Below are positions 28,426 to 37,024 of a stretch of 64,000 bases of DNA, one piece after another. Location of the stretch: positions 1 to 64,000 of the forward strand of contig JASIAM010000127.1 in NCBI GenBank assembly GCA_030041985.1. The letters are read 5' to 3'. How positions within the stretch are numbered: the stretch's first letter is position 1; each line of letters starts with the position of its first letter. The stretch comes from Bryobacteraceae bacterium. Its GTDB lineage: Bacteria > Acidobacteriota > Terriglobia > Bryobacterales > Bryobacteraceae. A program made the position numbers and the translations under genes. The notes beneath the pieces are model-generated. The model was given only the letters and a program-made list of their open reading frames with translations, was not told the origin of the DNA and ran no database searches.

Positions 28426-28610
28426 GGTGTGGCGCACACAGAGCGCCTGATTGAGTCCCGAATCTCGCCCCGGAATAGAGGCCTAGCCTTGCGAGCTCTA
28501 TGAGACGCGGGACTGGGCTCAGCAGGATAGATGCCAGAAGGATACCTGCCCCCCGGCGGAACTGTCGGATTGCCAAGATCATTTCTAATGAAGTGAACGC
28601 GGGAGAATTA

Positions 28611-28641
28611 CCCGCCCGTTTCCGGGACTGAAACGGGCGGG
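28611..28641 (-). terminator. Strong hairpin terminator after the redoxin gene
   Basis: CCCGCCCGTTTC (28611-28622) and GAAACGGGCGGG (28630-28641) are a perfect 12-bp stem with a 7-nt loop, starting 12 bp beyond the stop of the redoxin gene on the minus strand. There is no long T-run on either side, so the hairpin is clear while termination is inferred. Confidence 0.65.
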
Positions 28642-28653
28642 CATGATTCATAG

Positions 28654-29997
28654 TTACCGCTTAGCCACGATGGTTGCTCCTGAAGTGGCCGCGGACTGAG
28701 GCGCATCGTTTTCGGCGAGCAAGCGTTCCACGGTCGATGTGAAATCGCGCTGCAATTTCGCGTTGTAGATACCGCTGCCGGAGGACGCAAACCCGGAATA
28801 GGTGCCTTTCACGCGGCCGTCCTTACCAATGAAGAGAGTAGCCGGCCAGGTGTTCAGGTTAACAGCCTGGGGCACCTTGTCCCACATTTCATCCGGTGTT
28901 CCCGCGATCAAGTAAGTATAGGGTATTTTGTACTGTTTGATGAAGGCCTTCACTCGGGTCAGAGAAGCCTCCTGATCGGACTCTTCAAAGTCAAGAGCGA
29001 CGATTTCCAAACCTTTGCTGTGATACTGCGCATACAGCTTCACCAGGTACTGCGCTTCGTCATGGCAATTGGGGCACCAGGTCCCGGTGACGATGGCCAG
29101 CACGGCCTTTCCTTTGAATTTCGGATCCTCATTGGAGACAATGTTGCCATTCACGTCGCGGAAACGGTAGGTAAACACTTCGTTGGGATTGCGCACGGTG
29201 GTGTGAGTCAAATAATTTGCCGGTTCGGGCAGCCCCTTGGCGCGTGCGACTTCGGGCCGGTAGGCCGTCAATTGCAAATCGCGGGGCTCCGCCTTAAGGT
29301 CGATCGATAGCGACCCATCCGCCTGTGGCGTAATTTGAATGAGGCCCGGGCGGGATCCATCAAAGTGACTGGCCACGAATTTGCCGCCTTGCCATTCGCC
29401 GGTGAGCGCTCCGGTGTCTCCATCGACCCGCAGAACCGAGGCCGAGATTTCAGCGCCGGTCTGCTTCACGATCAAACGCCAGGCCTTCTCGCCTTTCGGA
29501 GACTCATGCGGAATCTCCCAGACGCCGTCGATCGAGGGAACATTGGCGGCCGCCGCCTCAGTGGGAGGCACGTACCGTTTCGCATGGAAGGCACTGATGC
29601 TATCCGAAGCAGTCTCCTTGTATTGACCCGGAGTGATGTTAATCGGACTGCGCCGGGTGACGACGACTTGACCATCAAGTTCGCCATCTTTAACGGTGGC
29701 GTTGATGCTCGTCAGGTAGTGTTCGAAGTTGAGCTGCACGGACCCGTTCTCAATACGGGCGCTGGTGGTGGTTTCCTTGTCCTCGCCACTATACAACGTG
29801 CCGGTGACATGATCACCCGACCCTGTAATATCGAGCCGGAAGGGGATTACGGCTTCACCTTGCGTCAAAGTCGCGGCCCAACGGCCATCCAAGTTGTCCG
29901 CCTGAGACTGAGCGAACGCGGCGGAACCGGCAATTGAGAAAGCAAGGGCCGTTATCCCCATAGAGGTTTCCATAGCCCGGACGAAGCGTTTTGTCAT
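28654..29997 (-). CDS. Secreted redoxin (TlpA/thioredoxin-like) protein
   Basis: 447 aa; start at 29997 chosen for AAAGGAAAGTT and a signal peptide ('TALAFSIAGSAAFAQ'). After an N-terminal ~250-residue region with beta-rich, lipocalin-like strands ('DNLDGRWAATLTQGEA', 'DGVWEIPHESP'), a TlpA-like fold follows at about 270-430 with active-site 'WCPNC' near residue 308. The 'TWPATLFIG' segment gives the conserved cis-Pro. It is likely a periplasmic thiol-disulfide reductant or peroxidase partner. The 122-aa gene at 30017 lies 19 bp upstream on the same strand. A GC-rich hairpin ends the unit. Confidence 0.85.
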   Translation of the reverse strand: MTKRFVRAMETSMGITALAFSIAGSAAFAQSQADNLDGRWAATLTQGEAVIPFRLDITGSGDHVTGTLYSGEDKETTTSARIENGSVQLNFEHYLTSINATVKDGELDGQVVVTRRSPINITPGQYKETASDSISAFHAKRYVPPTEAAAANVPSIDGVWEIPHESPKGEKAWRLIVKQTGAEISASVLRVDGDTGALTGEWQGGKFVASHFDGSRPGLIQITPQADGSLSIDLKAEPRDLQLTAYRPEVARAKGLPEPANYLTHTTVRNPNEVFTYRFRDVNGNIVSNEDPKFKGKAVLAIVTGTWCPNCHDEAQYLVKLYAQYHSKGLEIVALDFEESDQEASLTRVKAFIKQYKIPYTYLIAGTPDEMWDKVPQAVNLNTWPATLFIGKDGRVKGTYSGFASSGSGIYNAKLQRDFTSTVERLLAENDAPQSAATSGATIVAKR

Positions 29998-30016
29998 AAC
30001 TTTCCTTTCTAATCCT

Positions 30017-30385
30017 TTAGTTCTGGTGACTAATGCCCGCCAGCGGGCGGCTACCTGGCGCCGGATTGGCATCCCGCACGAACTCCTTCCACTGCACGGG
30101 TAAGCCTGGCTTCGTGGCCACCAGGATTTCAAGAACGGCTTGCGGATCCTGGCTGGAGAGCGACGCGAAATCGCGTAGAGAGCGGCCACGAGAATCCCGC
30201 GGACCGCGGGCCGCGAATTCCTCTGCAAAACCGGAAGTCCCGGCGATCGGACTCTCGAGCGGCACTTCGTTGGTCAGAAGAAGATAACGGACCAACTGTT
30301 CGGCGGGGCCCTCCCATTGTTTTCGAACGCTTTCGGAGAGGGACTCAGGCGGGCACTGTCGCGAAAGCATTTTGTTGGCGCACAT
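30017..30385 (-). CDS. Hypothetical protein, short relative of a C-terminal domain seen in longer proteins
   Basis: 122 aa. No signal peptide. 'LSESVRKQWEGPAEQLVRYLL' and 'FAARGPRDSRGRSLRDFASL' recall the C-terminal part of long acidobacterial/planctomycete secreted proteins that carry 'GPRD-GRSLR' motifs, though here the following Phe/Tyr-rich segment is replaced by 'SSQDPQAVLE'. It may be a free-standing or truncated version. The start could be the ATG at 30385 or the in-frame ATG 15 bases further in. It precedes the redoxin gene by 19 bp. Function unknown. Confidence 0.5.
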   Translation of the reverse strand: MCANKMLSRQCPPESLSESVRKQWEGPAEQLVRYLLLTNEVPLESPIAGTSGFAEEFAARGPRDSRGRSLRDFASLSSQDPQAVLEILVATKPGLPVQWKEFVRDANPAPGSRPLAGISHQN

Positions 30386-30504
30386 TTGTCTAGTTAATAG
30401 ATCGAATATATATAAAATTGTATACCGGCGTCAATGGCATTTCAAGAACCGACTGCAGTTTTGCAGGCAAGTGCCTGCCAGATAGGCATTTATGAACGCT
30501 GGAG

Positions 30505-30534
30505 TTGACAGCGCGTCCAGATTCCCTATATACT
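30505..30534 (+). promoter_or_regulatory. Sigma70-like promoter candidate P1
   Basis: TTGACA at 30505-30510 is followed after 16 bp by TATATA (30527-30532), or after 18 bp by TATACT (30529-30534). It lies ahead of the receptor remnant and the second receptor gene. No expression data. Confidence 0.4.
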
Positions 30535-30541
30535 CTATCGA

Positions 30542-30691
30542 CTAAAGGCATTTAACGTCAGAGAGCGCGGCCAAGGGCAGGGGTTGTACCAGTTCCCAAC
30601 CCTTCGCGCAGCCACCTATGTGCTGCGCTTCGAAGCCCAGGGATTCTCTCCGGAAGCAACCCACCACGCTTGTGTGCCGCTCGTTGGTTGA
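30542..30691 (+). pseudogene. Remnant of a carboxypeptidase-regulatory-like receptor domain
   Basis: One frame reads 'GLYQFPTLRAATYVLRFEA' then 'QGFSPEATHHA' before TGA 30689-30691. This is the characteristic strand pattern of the carboxypeptidase-regulatory domain that opens Oar-like receptors (compare 'GYFVIPNLPIGTYTVTIRK' in the intact downstream gene). No start codon or signal sequence belongs to it and it covers only about 50 codons, so it is probably a decayed fragment of another receptor gene. Its stop overlaps the -35 box of promoter P2. It could also be chance similarity. Confidence 0.4.
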
Positions 30692-30716
30692 CAGATCTTT
30701 AATACTCTACTATGTT
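30688..30716 (+). promoter_or_regulatory. Sigma70-like promoter candidate P2 for the TonB receptor
   Basis: TTGACA (30688-30693), spacing 17 bp, TATGTT (30711-30716). Transcription would start near 30723, about 24 bases before ATG 30747. The -35 is a perfect match. Confidence 0.5.
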
Positions 30717-30746
30717 GATTTCAAATGGCAATGGAAGGCTTCGCAC

Positions 30747-33635
30747 ATGACTCCTAGAACGATTTTGCTGTTTGTTCCGCTGATGGCCATAACTTCCTTT
30801 CAGGCCTTCGCTCAGACTGAGGCGATCAACGGAAGCATTCGCGGACGGACAAGCGACGCATCAGGCATGGGCGTACCTGCGGCGACGGTCACAGTGAACA
30901 ATATTGCCACCGGCTACACCCGTGAAGTGCAAACCAACGACCAAGGCTATTTTGTGATTCCGAATTTGCCTATCGGCACCTATACGGTGACGATCCGGAA
31001 GGAAGGTTTCGACACGGAACGCCACACTGACGTGGTGCTCGATGCCGGAACCGAGGGCGTTATCGACACACAGATGAAGGTTGGTGCGGTTTCGACGACA
31101 GTGGAAGTAACCGGTGGCGCTCCCGTCATTGATCCTTCTCGTGTTTCCACGGGCCGCACCATTAGCGAGACGGAGGTTGACAATCTGCCGCTGACCTCGC
31201 GCAATCCGTATAACTTCGTGCTGTTCCAGCCAGGAGTCAGCGGGCATCCCAACCCGGAACTCGGTATTCCGCGCGTGGTCAATACCAACGGTCTCGATAA
31301 CCGCGTTCAATACCAGCTTGATGGAATGCCCGATACCGAGAGCGATCAATACGGTCTGCGCCTGTTCGCGATTTCCGACAGTTATGTGCGTGAAGTCCAG
31401 GCGGTGTCCAACAGCTTCTCGCCTGAGTTCGGCCGCACGACGGGCGATATCTACAATGCCATCACGAAGTCCGGCACGAACGATTTTCACGGTGAGTTTT
31501 ACTTCATCGGACGGCCGCCGGGCTGGAGCGCGAATCCGATTCTACTGGCGGCAAACCAGGTGAACCCGGGAATCGATCTGCACGATTTTTCAAGCGATGC
31601 CGGCGGCCCAATCAAGAAAGACAAATTATTCATCTTCGGTGCCTACGAGCACTTGCTGCGCGGAACCCCGGAACCGGTCACGATCACACCCGCTAACGCG
31701 GCGCTGATCGGCATTCCTTCGAATTTTCTGGCGACCGCCGGAACCGTGCAGCACGTGCAGTTCTTGGATCTGCGCGTCGATTGGAATATCAATTCCAAGA
31801 ACCAGTTGTTCGTGCGCTACGACTATTTCCGCAATGAGTACCCGTTCAATACGAATGACGGAGGCATTAACGCCCTGGACGCGGCTTCCGACTTCCACGA
31901 CCGCGCGCACGTCGGCGGCCTCCAGCTACTCACTACTTTTTCTCCCACAGCGCTGAACGAACTGCGTGTCTCCGAACCCTACCGCAATGAGCACCACGTT
32001 CCCGATCCTATTGACGGTCCCGGACCGGTCATCGTGATCAGCGGAATCGCGGAGTTCAACGGGACGCCTTTGTCTGCCGCGGGATCGCGGTTCGCTGAAA
32101 AAATCCCGAGCGTGAACGACAATTTCACGAAGATCGTGGGCGCGCACACCCTCAAAGCGGGCTTCGGGTGGCAGCAAAATAACGATAACCAGACGAGTGC
32201 CGTCTACAACCAGTACACCTTCCCGAACATTGCCAGCTATCTTGCGGCGAAGAACGATACCACCGGGTGCGCCATTTCCGGCATCACCAACCCGCTGCTT
32301 TGCTATTCCAGCTTCTCCACCACGCAAGGCAACCCCGGCGCGGCGTACAAGTCGAATTTCTACGAATTCTTCGCGCAGGACAGTTGGCAGATGAGGCCGA
32401 ATCTGCTGGTGATTTACGGCGTGCGCTACGACTACTATGCTTCGCCTCCCGCACTTTCGAACGCGCCGTTCGTCTACAACCAGAGCTTCCACAATCCGGG
32501 AACCGATTGGGCTCCGCGGCTCGGCATCGCATACTCCATCAATCCCAAAACCGCGTTGCGAGTCAGTTCGGGCATCTTCTACGACGTCCCCTCGACCAAT
32601 CTCTGGTATGAGACGTATGCTAACGGCGGACTGACCACGGCGTTCCAGGGCGCCTTTACCCCCACCACGGCCGGCGCGCCACTGTTTCCGAACGTGCCCT
32701 CGGTGGGCGCGAGCATAGGGACTCCGACGATCTATGCTCTGACCCCGAACTACCGGACGCCTTATACCATTAACACGAGCATCCAGATCACGCGCCAGTT
32801 AGGCACGAATGATGCGTTGACGGTCGGCTACGTCAATACCGAGGCGCGCCAACTCACTTATGAACGCGACATGAACCTGATCAATCCGGTGAGCTACCTG
32901 GCCGATGGACGTCCCGTTTATTCGGCGGCGGTGAATGCCGGCACCCGGCTCTATCCGCAGTTCAACGGGATACGGCTCATGGACAGCGGGGCGAATGCGA
33001 ACTACAATGCCCTAATCGTTAACCTGGCGCATCGTTTCTCCGCCGGATTTACTCTGAACGCCTCGTATACCTGGTCGCATTCGCTTAGCGACGCCCCGGA
33101 GTTGTGGGGCTACGATCAGAGCACGGCGATCGAGGATCCCATCAATCGCAATATGGACTACGGCAACTCCGTGATTAATCGGCCGCAGGCCTTCACCATG
33201 AGCGCGGTGTACATGCCCACTTTCAAGGCCGATAGCCGATTTTGGAATTACCTGGCTAATGGGAACCAGTTAACGTTGCTCGCAAATATATCGAGCGGCG
33301 ATGAGGAGAGCATCACCACCAGCACGGTGTTGAACGGCGATCCGATCGGAGCCCCGCAGCGCCCCCTCGGTATCGGACGCGACACCGTGAGCACGCCCAA
33401 CATCTACCAGATCGATACGCGGTTGACGCGCACATTGTATTCGTACCGCGAACGGCTGAATGTGAAGTTCATCTTTGAAGCGAACAACATATTCAACACG
33501 CGCAATATCACCTCGACCAGCACAACGGCGGTGACCAACGCTCTCGGCGTGATCACCACTGCGCCAACATTCGCGCCCGTTTCGTCGGTGCTGGAAGGCC
33601 GTCTTCTTCAGATCGGAATCCGCGCTGACTTCTGA
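30747..33635 (+). CDS. TonB-dependent receptor, Oar-like, with carboxypeptidase-regulatory domain
   Basis: 962 aa from ATG 30747, which follows GGAAGG and opens a signal peptide ('TILLFVPLMAITSFQAFA-Q'). The reading frame is open back to 30618 but that part has no sensible protein. Domain order: carboxypeptidase-regulatory beta-sandwich (about 25-110, 'GRTSDASGMGVPAATVTV', 'NLPIGTYTVTI'), plug (120-240, 'LPLTSRNPYNFVLFQPG', 'ITKSGTNDFHGEFY'), then a barrel with 'FFAQDSWQMRPNLLVIYGVRYDYY' and a C-terminal 'QIGIRADF'. It imports a large ligand across the outer membrane; the substrate is unknown. It is followed after 25 bp by an argininosuccinate-lyase-like gene. Confidence 0.93.
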   Translation: MTPRTILLFVPLMAITSFQAFAQTEAINGSIRGRTSDASGMGVPAATVTVNNIATGYTREVQTNDQGYFVIPNLPIGTYTVTIRKEGFDTERHTDVVLDAGTEGVIDTQMKVGAVSTTVEVTGGAPVIDPSRVSTGRTISETEVDNLPLTSRNPYNFVLFQPGVSGHPNPELGIPRVVNTNGLDNRVQYQLDGMPDTESDQYGLRLFAISDSYVREVQAVSNSFSPEFGRTTGDIYNAITKSGTNDFHGEFYFIGRPPGWSANPILLAANQVNPGIDLHDFSSDAGGPIKKDKLFIFGAYEHLLRGTPEPVTITPANAALIGIPSNFLATAGTVQHVQFLDLRVDWNINSKNQLFVRYDYFRNEYPFNTNDGGINALDAASDFHDRAHVGGLQLLTTFSPTALNELRVSEPYRNEHHVPDPIDGPGPVIVISGIAEFNGTPLSAAGSRFAEKIPSVNDNFTKIVGAHTLKAGFGWQQNNDNQTSAVYNQYTFPNIASYLAAKNDTTGCAISGITNPLLCYSSFSTTQGNPGAAYKSNFYEFFAQDSWQMRPNLLVIYGVRYDYYASPPALSNAPFVYNQSFHNPGTDWAPRLGIAYSINPKTALRVSSGIFYDVPSTNLWYETYANGGLTTAFQGAFTPTTAGAPLFPNVPSVGASIGTPTIYALTPNYRTPYTINTSIQITRQLGTNDALTVGYVNTEARQLTYERDMNLINPVSYLADGRPVYSAAVNAGTRLYPQFNGIRLMDSGANANYNALIVNLAHRFSAGFTLNASYTWSHSLSDAPELWGYDQSTAIEDPINRNMDYGNSVINRPQAFTMSAVYMPTFKADSRFWNYLANGNQLTLLANISSGDEESITTSTVLNGDPIGAPQRPLGIGRDTVSTPNIYQIDTRLTRTLYSYRERLNVKFIFEANNIFNTRNITSTSTTAVTNALGVITTAPTFAPVSSVLEGRLLQIGIRADF

Positions 33636-33660
33636 GGATCTCAGGCGGGCAGCGGCTACC

Positions 33661-35127
33661 ATGGATGGCATGAGTCCCGAAGCGTTTCCGGCGCGCATTT
33701 ACGCTGAAACGGTGCTAACGCACAACTTCGAGGATGCCAAGCGGCACTTCCTCGAATCGCTGCTGGATATCCACCGCGCCCACACAAGAATGCTTGCCCG
33801 GCAGGACATCATCACACGAGAGGACGAATGCGCGCTGATCGCCGCTCTCGACGGACTGGATCTCCCCGCGATCTCGCAGACCTTGTATGACGGTTCTCAT
33901 GAAGACTTGTTCTTTTACATTGAGTCACTGCTGGCGCGGGCAGCCGGGCCCGGCGTCGCCGGTAAGATGCACACGGGGCGCAGCCGGAACGACATAGCCA
34001 TCACACTGTACCGGATGACGGCGCGGCGGGAATTGCTGCAACTGGCGGATGGTGTCGCCGGGCTGCGATGCGTCCTGCTCGATCTTGCCGGACGGAATCT
34101 GGAAACCGTGATGCCCGCCCATACACACACGCAACCGGCGCAGCCAACCACGCTGGGGCATTACCTTCTTGGCGCGAGTGAATTTCTGGCCCGCGATGCG
34201 GATCGCATTCGGCATGCATTTGGCTCCGTGAACCTGAGTCCGCTGGGCGCTGCCGCTCTCACCACCACGGGATTTCCCATCGATCGCGAACAGACCGCGG
34301 ATGCGCTCGGATTCGAGGGCCTTGCCGTCAACTCTTATGCGGCGATCGCGGCGATCGATTACATTACAGAAGCGGCCGCAGCCGTGGCTGTGGCGATGGT
34401 GAACCTCGGCAAGTTCATCCAGGATCTGCTCTTGTGGTCCATGCGCGAATTCGCTTTTATCCGGCTCTCGGACGCATTCGTTCAATCGTCGAGTATCATG
34501 CCGCAGAAGCGAAATCCGGTGGCGCTCGAGCACGCGCGCATTCTTTCAAGCCGCGCGCTCGGCGAGGCACAGGCCGTGCTCACGTGCGCGCACAATACTC
34601 CGTTCGGCGATATTAACGATAGCGAGGACGATTTGCAGCCGCTGGTTTTCACGATGTTCGCTGATGCCGTTCGGGCGTTGAAGCTGCTCTCCGGCGCGAT
34701 GCGGACCGTAGAAGTCGATCGCGCGGAGCTGAAGCGGCGCGCCGCGAAAGATTTTCTCACCGTCACCGAACTGGCTGACACGCTTGTGCGGCGCGAAGGA
34801 ATGAGCTTTCGGGAAGCGCATGGGCTGCTGGGGCAAGTTGTGCGGGCATGCGGCGATGATGACAACCCGCGGACGATCGCCGCGGCACTGCTGAGGTTAC
34901 GTCCGTCTCTGCGTCTCGCTCCGGAAGAGATCGAGCAGGCTCTCGATCCGGCGCACTTCATCAGAATCCGCAACATCGTGGGCGGCCCCGCGCCCGGGCG
35001 AGCGGCAGAGGCACTGACGCAGGCCGTATCGAAACAACGCGAAATCGAATCCTGGATCGAAAGTAAGACTGCACTATTGGATCACGCCCGAACCCGGTTG
35101 CGGCAACGGCCCAAAGGTCAGCCCTGA
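33661..35127 (+). CDS. Argininosuccinate lyase family protein (divergent)
   Basis: 488 aa. The fumarase/aspartase superfamily signature 'SSSIMPQKRNP' is clear, as are 'GKMHTGRSRNDI' and 'HTHTQPAQPTTLG', the substrate-binding and catalytic loops of ArgH. The N-terminus lacks the usual 'LWGGRF' motif and reads 'SPEAFPARIYAETVLTHNF' instead, so this is a divergent paralog. It could act in arginine synthesis or on another amidino or succinyl-amine adduct. No other arg gene is nearby; the TonB receptor is 25 bp upstream. The start may be ATG 33661 or ATG 33670. Confidence 0.82.
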   Translation: MDGMSPEAFPARIYAETVLTHNFEDAKRHFLESLLDIHRAHTRMLARQDIITREDECALIAALDGLDLPAISQTLYDGSHEDLFFYIESLLARAAGPGVAGKMHTGRSRNDIAITLYRMTARRELLQLADGVAGLRCVLLDLAGRNLETVMPAHTHTQPAQPTTLGHYLLGASEFLARDADRIRHAFGSVNLSPLGAAALTTTGFPIDREQTADALGFEGLAVNSYAAIAAIDYITEAAAAVAVAMVNLGKFIQDLLLWSMREFAFIRLSDAFVQSSSIMPQKRNPVALEHARILSSRALGEAQAVLTCAHNTPFGDINDSEDDLQPLVFTMFADAVRALKLLSGAMRTVEVDRAELKRRAAKDFLTVTELADTLVRREGMSFREAHGLLGQVVRACGDDDNPRTIAAALLRLRPSLRLAPEEIEQALDPAHFIRIRNIVGGPAPGRAAEALTQAVSKQREIESWIESKTALLDHARTRLRQRPKGQP

Positions 35128-35165
35128 TACTTTGGCAACGGGTAGCGGCGCTTGTAAGAGGCCGT

Positions 35166-35387
35166 TCAGATAAAACAGCCGAGACTACCTTCAAAGCCCT
35201 GTTCTACTCTGCCATCCGGCCAGACTACAATCGGAACCACGTCTCCGTAGCGCCGGGCTTCGTCAAGTACAGCCTGGCTCAGTTCCACGCGCCTTTCTTC
35301 ATAGGCAACCCCAGCCGCTTCCCACTTGCGAAGTAGTTTCACACAGGCGTCACACCCGCGAATAGTATATACAATAGGAACCTGCAT
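35166..35387 (-). CDS. Glutaredoxin-like small protein
   Basis: 73 aa, with GAAGG before ATG 35387. The N-terminal thioredoxin-fold strand 'VPIVYTIRGCDACVKLLRKW' carries a C-x2-C (CDAC) active site, and 'VVPIVVWPDGRVEQGFEG' supplies the cis-Pro and GSH-contact region typical of NrdH/Grx-type proteins. It presumably reduces disulfides in the cytoplasm. It starts 6 bp after the stop of the thioredoxin-like gene, hence the same operon. Confidence 0.82.
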   Translation of the reverse strand: MQVPIVYTIRGCDACVKLLRKWEAAGVAYEERRVELSQAVLDEARRYGDVVPIVVWPDGRVEQGFEGSLGCFI

Positions 35388-35393
35388 TGGCCT

Positions 35394-36020
35394 TCACTGT
35401 AAATCCAGCGCATTCGCGAGTAGTTGTCGCATCTCTTTGATAGCGTCCTTTTGCCAGTCGGGAAACCGAGGCAGAAGCCGGGCAATCAAAACCTTCAGGT
35501 ATGCCTGACTTTGGGCTTGCGGCAGGTTCGAGTAAGTAGCGGTTTCGGGCAGGCCAAGTTCTTTCTTCACTTCCGAAGCGATCTCAGCCAACTCGGCGTG
35601 AGCACTGGCAGAGCGCTCGGTGAAATGGGTGATGTAGCGCATGTCTTCCGTGTAGAAGATAAACACCGGAATGGCGCGCGCTTTGCCATCGTTGCTCAGA
35701 TATTCGTCCATCATGTCCGGGTTCTCGTCCCGGAGGAAAATCCGGAGACCCATGCCCGTCACATCGGCGATTCGGGCAATGGTAGGGAGTTCCCGGTAGA
35801 CGTCGCCGCACCACGCTTCCGCAATGGCCACGATTCTGGCGGGACCGTCCGGCGCCGCAGCCGCCCTTTTGAAAAAGGCAAGATCGTCTTGGGTAAGCGC
35901 CGAGTTTTTATAATAGAACTCAAATTTATCGTGATTGATCGCCGCGCCGGCCAGAAAGTCTGCGTAAGTCAGGCCCAGATCATAGCGGGCCGGAGTGATC
36001 ACTGAAGTAGTAGTTGGCAT
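35394..36020 (-). CDS. Thioredoxin-family protein lacking the second active-site Cys
   Basis: 208 aa, no signal peptide. 'ARIVAIAEAWCGDVYRELPTIARIA' (about residues 62-85) matches the thioredoxin_9 type, where the motif is normally WCGDC; here it is W-C-G-D-V, leaving a single Cys near residue 71. 'AIPVFIFYTEDM' gives the cis-Pro strand. A C-terminal helical tail of ~70 residues follows. It may act in a monothiol mode or bind a bacillithiol/GSH partner. It is directly followed by the glutaredoxin-like gene. The role is inferred. Confidence 0.78.
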   Translation of the reverse strand: MPTTTSVITPARYDLGLTYADFLAGAAINHDKFEFYYKNSALTQDDLAFFKRAAAAPDGPARIVAIAEAWCGDVYRELPTIARIADVTGMGLRIFLRDENPDMMDEYLSNDGKARAIPVFIFYTEDMRYITHFTERSASAHAELAEIASEVKKELGLPETATYSNLPQAQSQAYLKVLIARLLPRFPDWQKDAIKEMRQLLANALDLQ

Positions 36021-36206
36021 TTCGTTCTCAATTTTTCGGTTTGCTGGTCATGGCAGGCGTCCTCAGCCCTCAGTTTCCACGCCTAAACCGCCGGATCCTC
36101 CGTCTGGCCGCCCCTTGGCCGGCTCTTCTGCCAAACATGCCGATGCCGGTTGCCTACCCCTAAATACGCTGTGCTGAGCCGGTGTGGGCGCCGGGCGTGA
36201 ATTACG

Positions 36207-36794
36207 CTATTTCGCGGCGAGCTTCTGCACGATCTCCAATGCTTTGGTGACGTGTTGATCCGGCGTCAGCTTGTCATCGGCAGAAGAAAGTGTGGCGATG
36301 ATTTTGTGATCTTTGCCAATGACAAAAGTAGTGCGCTCGATAAAGTCATGGTCGATCTCCACGCCGCGCACATCCTTCGCTCCGGGCCTCGCGCTTTGTG
36401 CCGTCAGATTATAGGAGTTTGCAATCTTGCGATCGGAATCGGAGGCGACCGGAAACTTCCCGGCGCAATAATCCGGATCGGCGGAAAACGCGTTTAGCCG
36501 GGCAATGCTATCGGCCGAGACGCCGATGATCGTGGCTCCCGCGGCATCGAACTTTTCTTTGTTCTCGGCGAAGGTATGCGCTTCAAGATCGCAGCCCTTG
36601 GTGAATGCCGAGGGATAGAAATACACGACAGCCGGACCTTTTTTCAGTGCATCCTCCAGGGAAAAGTTAAATTCCTTTCCAGCTAACGAAGCCCGGGCCG
36701 AGAAATCGGGCGCTTTGTCGGCTACTTTGAGCGCAGCCAGAACCGGTAAGCCAACCAGCACAGAAAGGGCCAAGCCTAGAGAAATCGTCTTCAT
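36207..36794 (-). CDS. Exported peroxiredoxin (BCP/PrxQ-like)
   Basis: 195 aa. The start at 36794 follows a near-perfect AAGGAGGT and opens a signal peptide ('LGLALSVLVGLPVLA'). The peroxidatic site is 'PSAFTKGCDLEAHTF' (Cys near residue 68), with the Thr and Arg of the AhpC/TSA active site ('FTKGC', later 'ERTTFVIG'). PrxQ enzymes have a second Cys five residues on; it is absent here, and a Cys sits near residue 108 ('PDYCAGK'), so the resolving Cys may differ. It would detoxify peroxides in the periplasm. An overlapping short frame precedes it. Confidence 0.9.
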   Translation of the reverse strand: MKTISLGLALSVLVGLPVLAALKVADKAPDFSARASLAGKEFNFSLEDALKKGPAVVYFYPSAFTKGCDLEAHTFAENKEKFDAAGATIIGVSADSIARLNAFSADPDYCAGKFPVASDSDRKIANSYNLTAQSARPGAKDVRGVEIDHDFIERTTFVIGKDHKIIATLSSADDKLTPDQHVTKALEIVQKLAAK

Positions 36795-36799
36795 CGCAA

Positions 36800-37015
36800 T
36801 TACCTCCTTAGGTCGAGTTGCAGGGGAGTATAGCACACGTCGAGGCCGCGGTTCTCAATGGTGACTGTGATCGCCGAGCCTGGCTCAATAGAAATCCGGC
36901 TTGGCTTCGATCTCGAAGCGGAAATCCTGAAGACGGGCCACCGCTCGGAAGCTTCAACGTAGCTTATGGGGAGGCCGCAGCACAACAGGCCGCAGACTCC
37001 AAACGGACCGGTCAA
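36800..37015 (-). pseudogene. Possible gene remnant before the peroxiredoxin gene
   Basis: A 71-codon frame starts at TTG 37015 and ends at 36800; its stop TAA lies within the AGGAGGTAA that serves the next gene, a layout common in operons. The last ~45 codons read like protein ('SAITVTIENRGLDVCY'), the first part (many Cys/Gly) less so. No ribosome site or family was recognised. It may be the end of a lost larger gene. Confidence 0.25.
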
Positions 37016-37024
37016 ACAGGTCGC

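Larger units (their letters stand above)
30386..30746. other. 361-bp intergenic region upstream of the second TonB receptor
   Basis: Divergent region between the 122-aa gene (minus) and the receptor (plus). It holds AT-rich sequence next to the minus-strand gene, two sigma70-like promoter candidates facing the receptor (30505-30534 and 30688-30716), and a short reading-frame remnant with receptor-like sequence (30542-30691). No RNA gene was recognised. Confidence 0.6.

Noticed and set aside
28421-28651. 76-codon minus-strand frame before the TonB receptor
   Set aside because: It overlaps the strong hairpin and the inverted repeat, has no ribosome site and no protein-like pattern.
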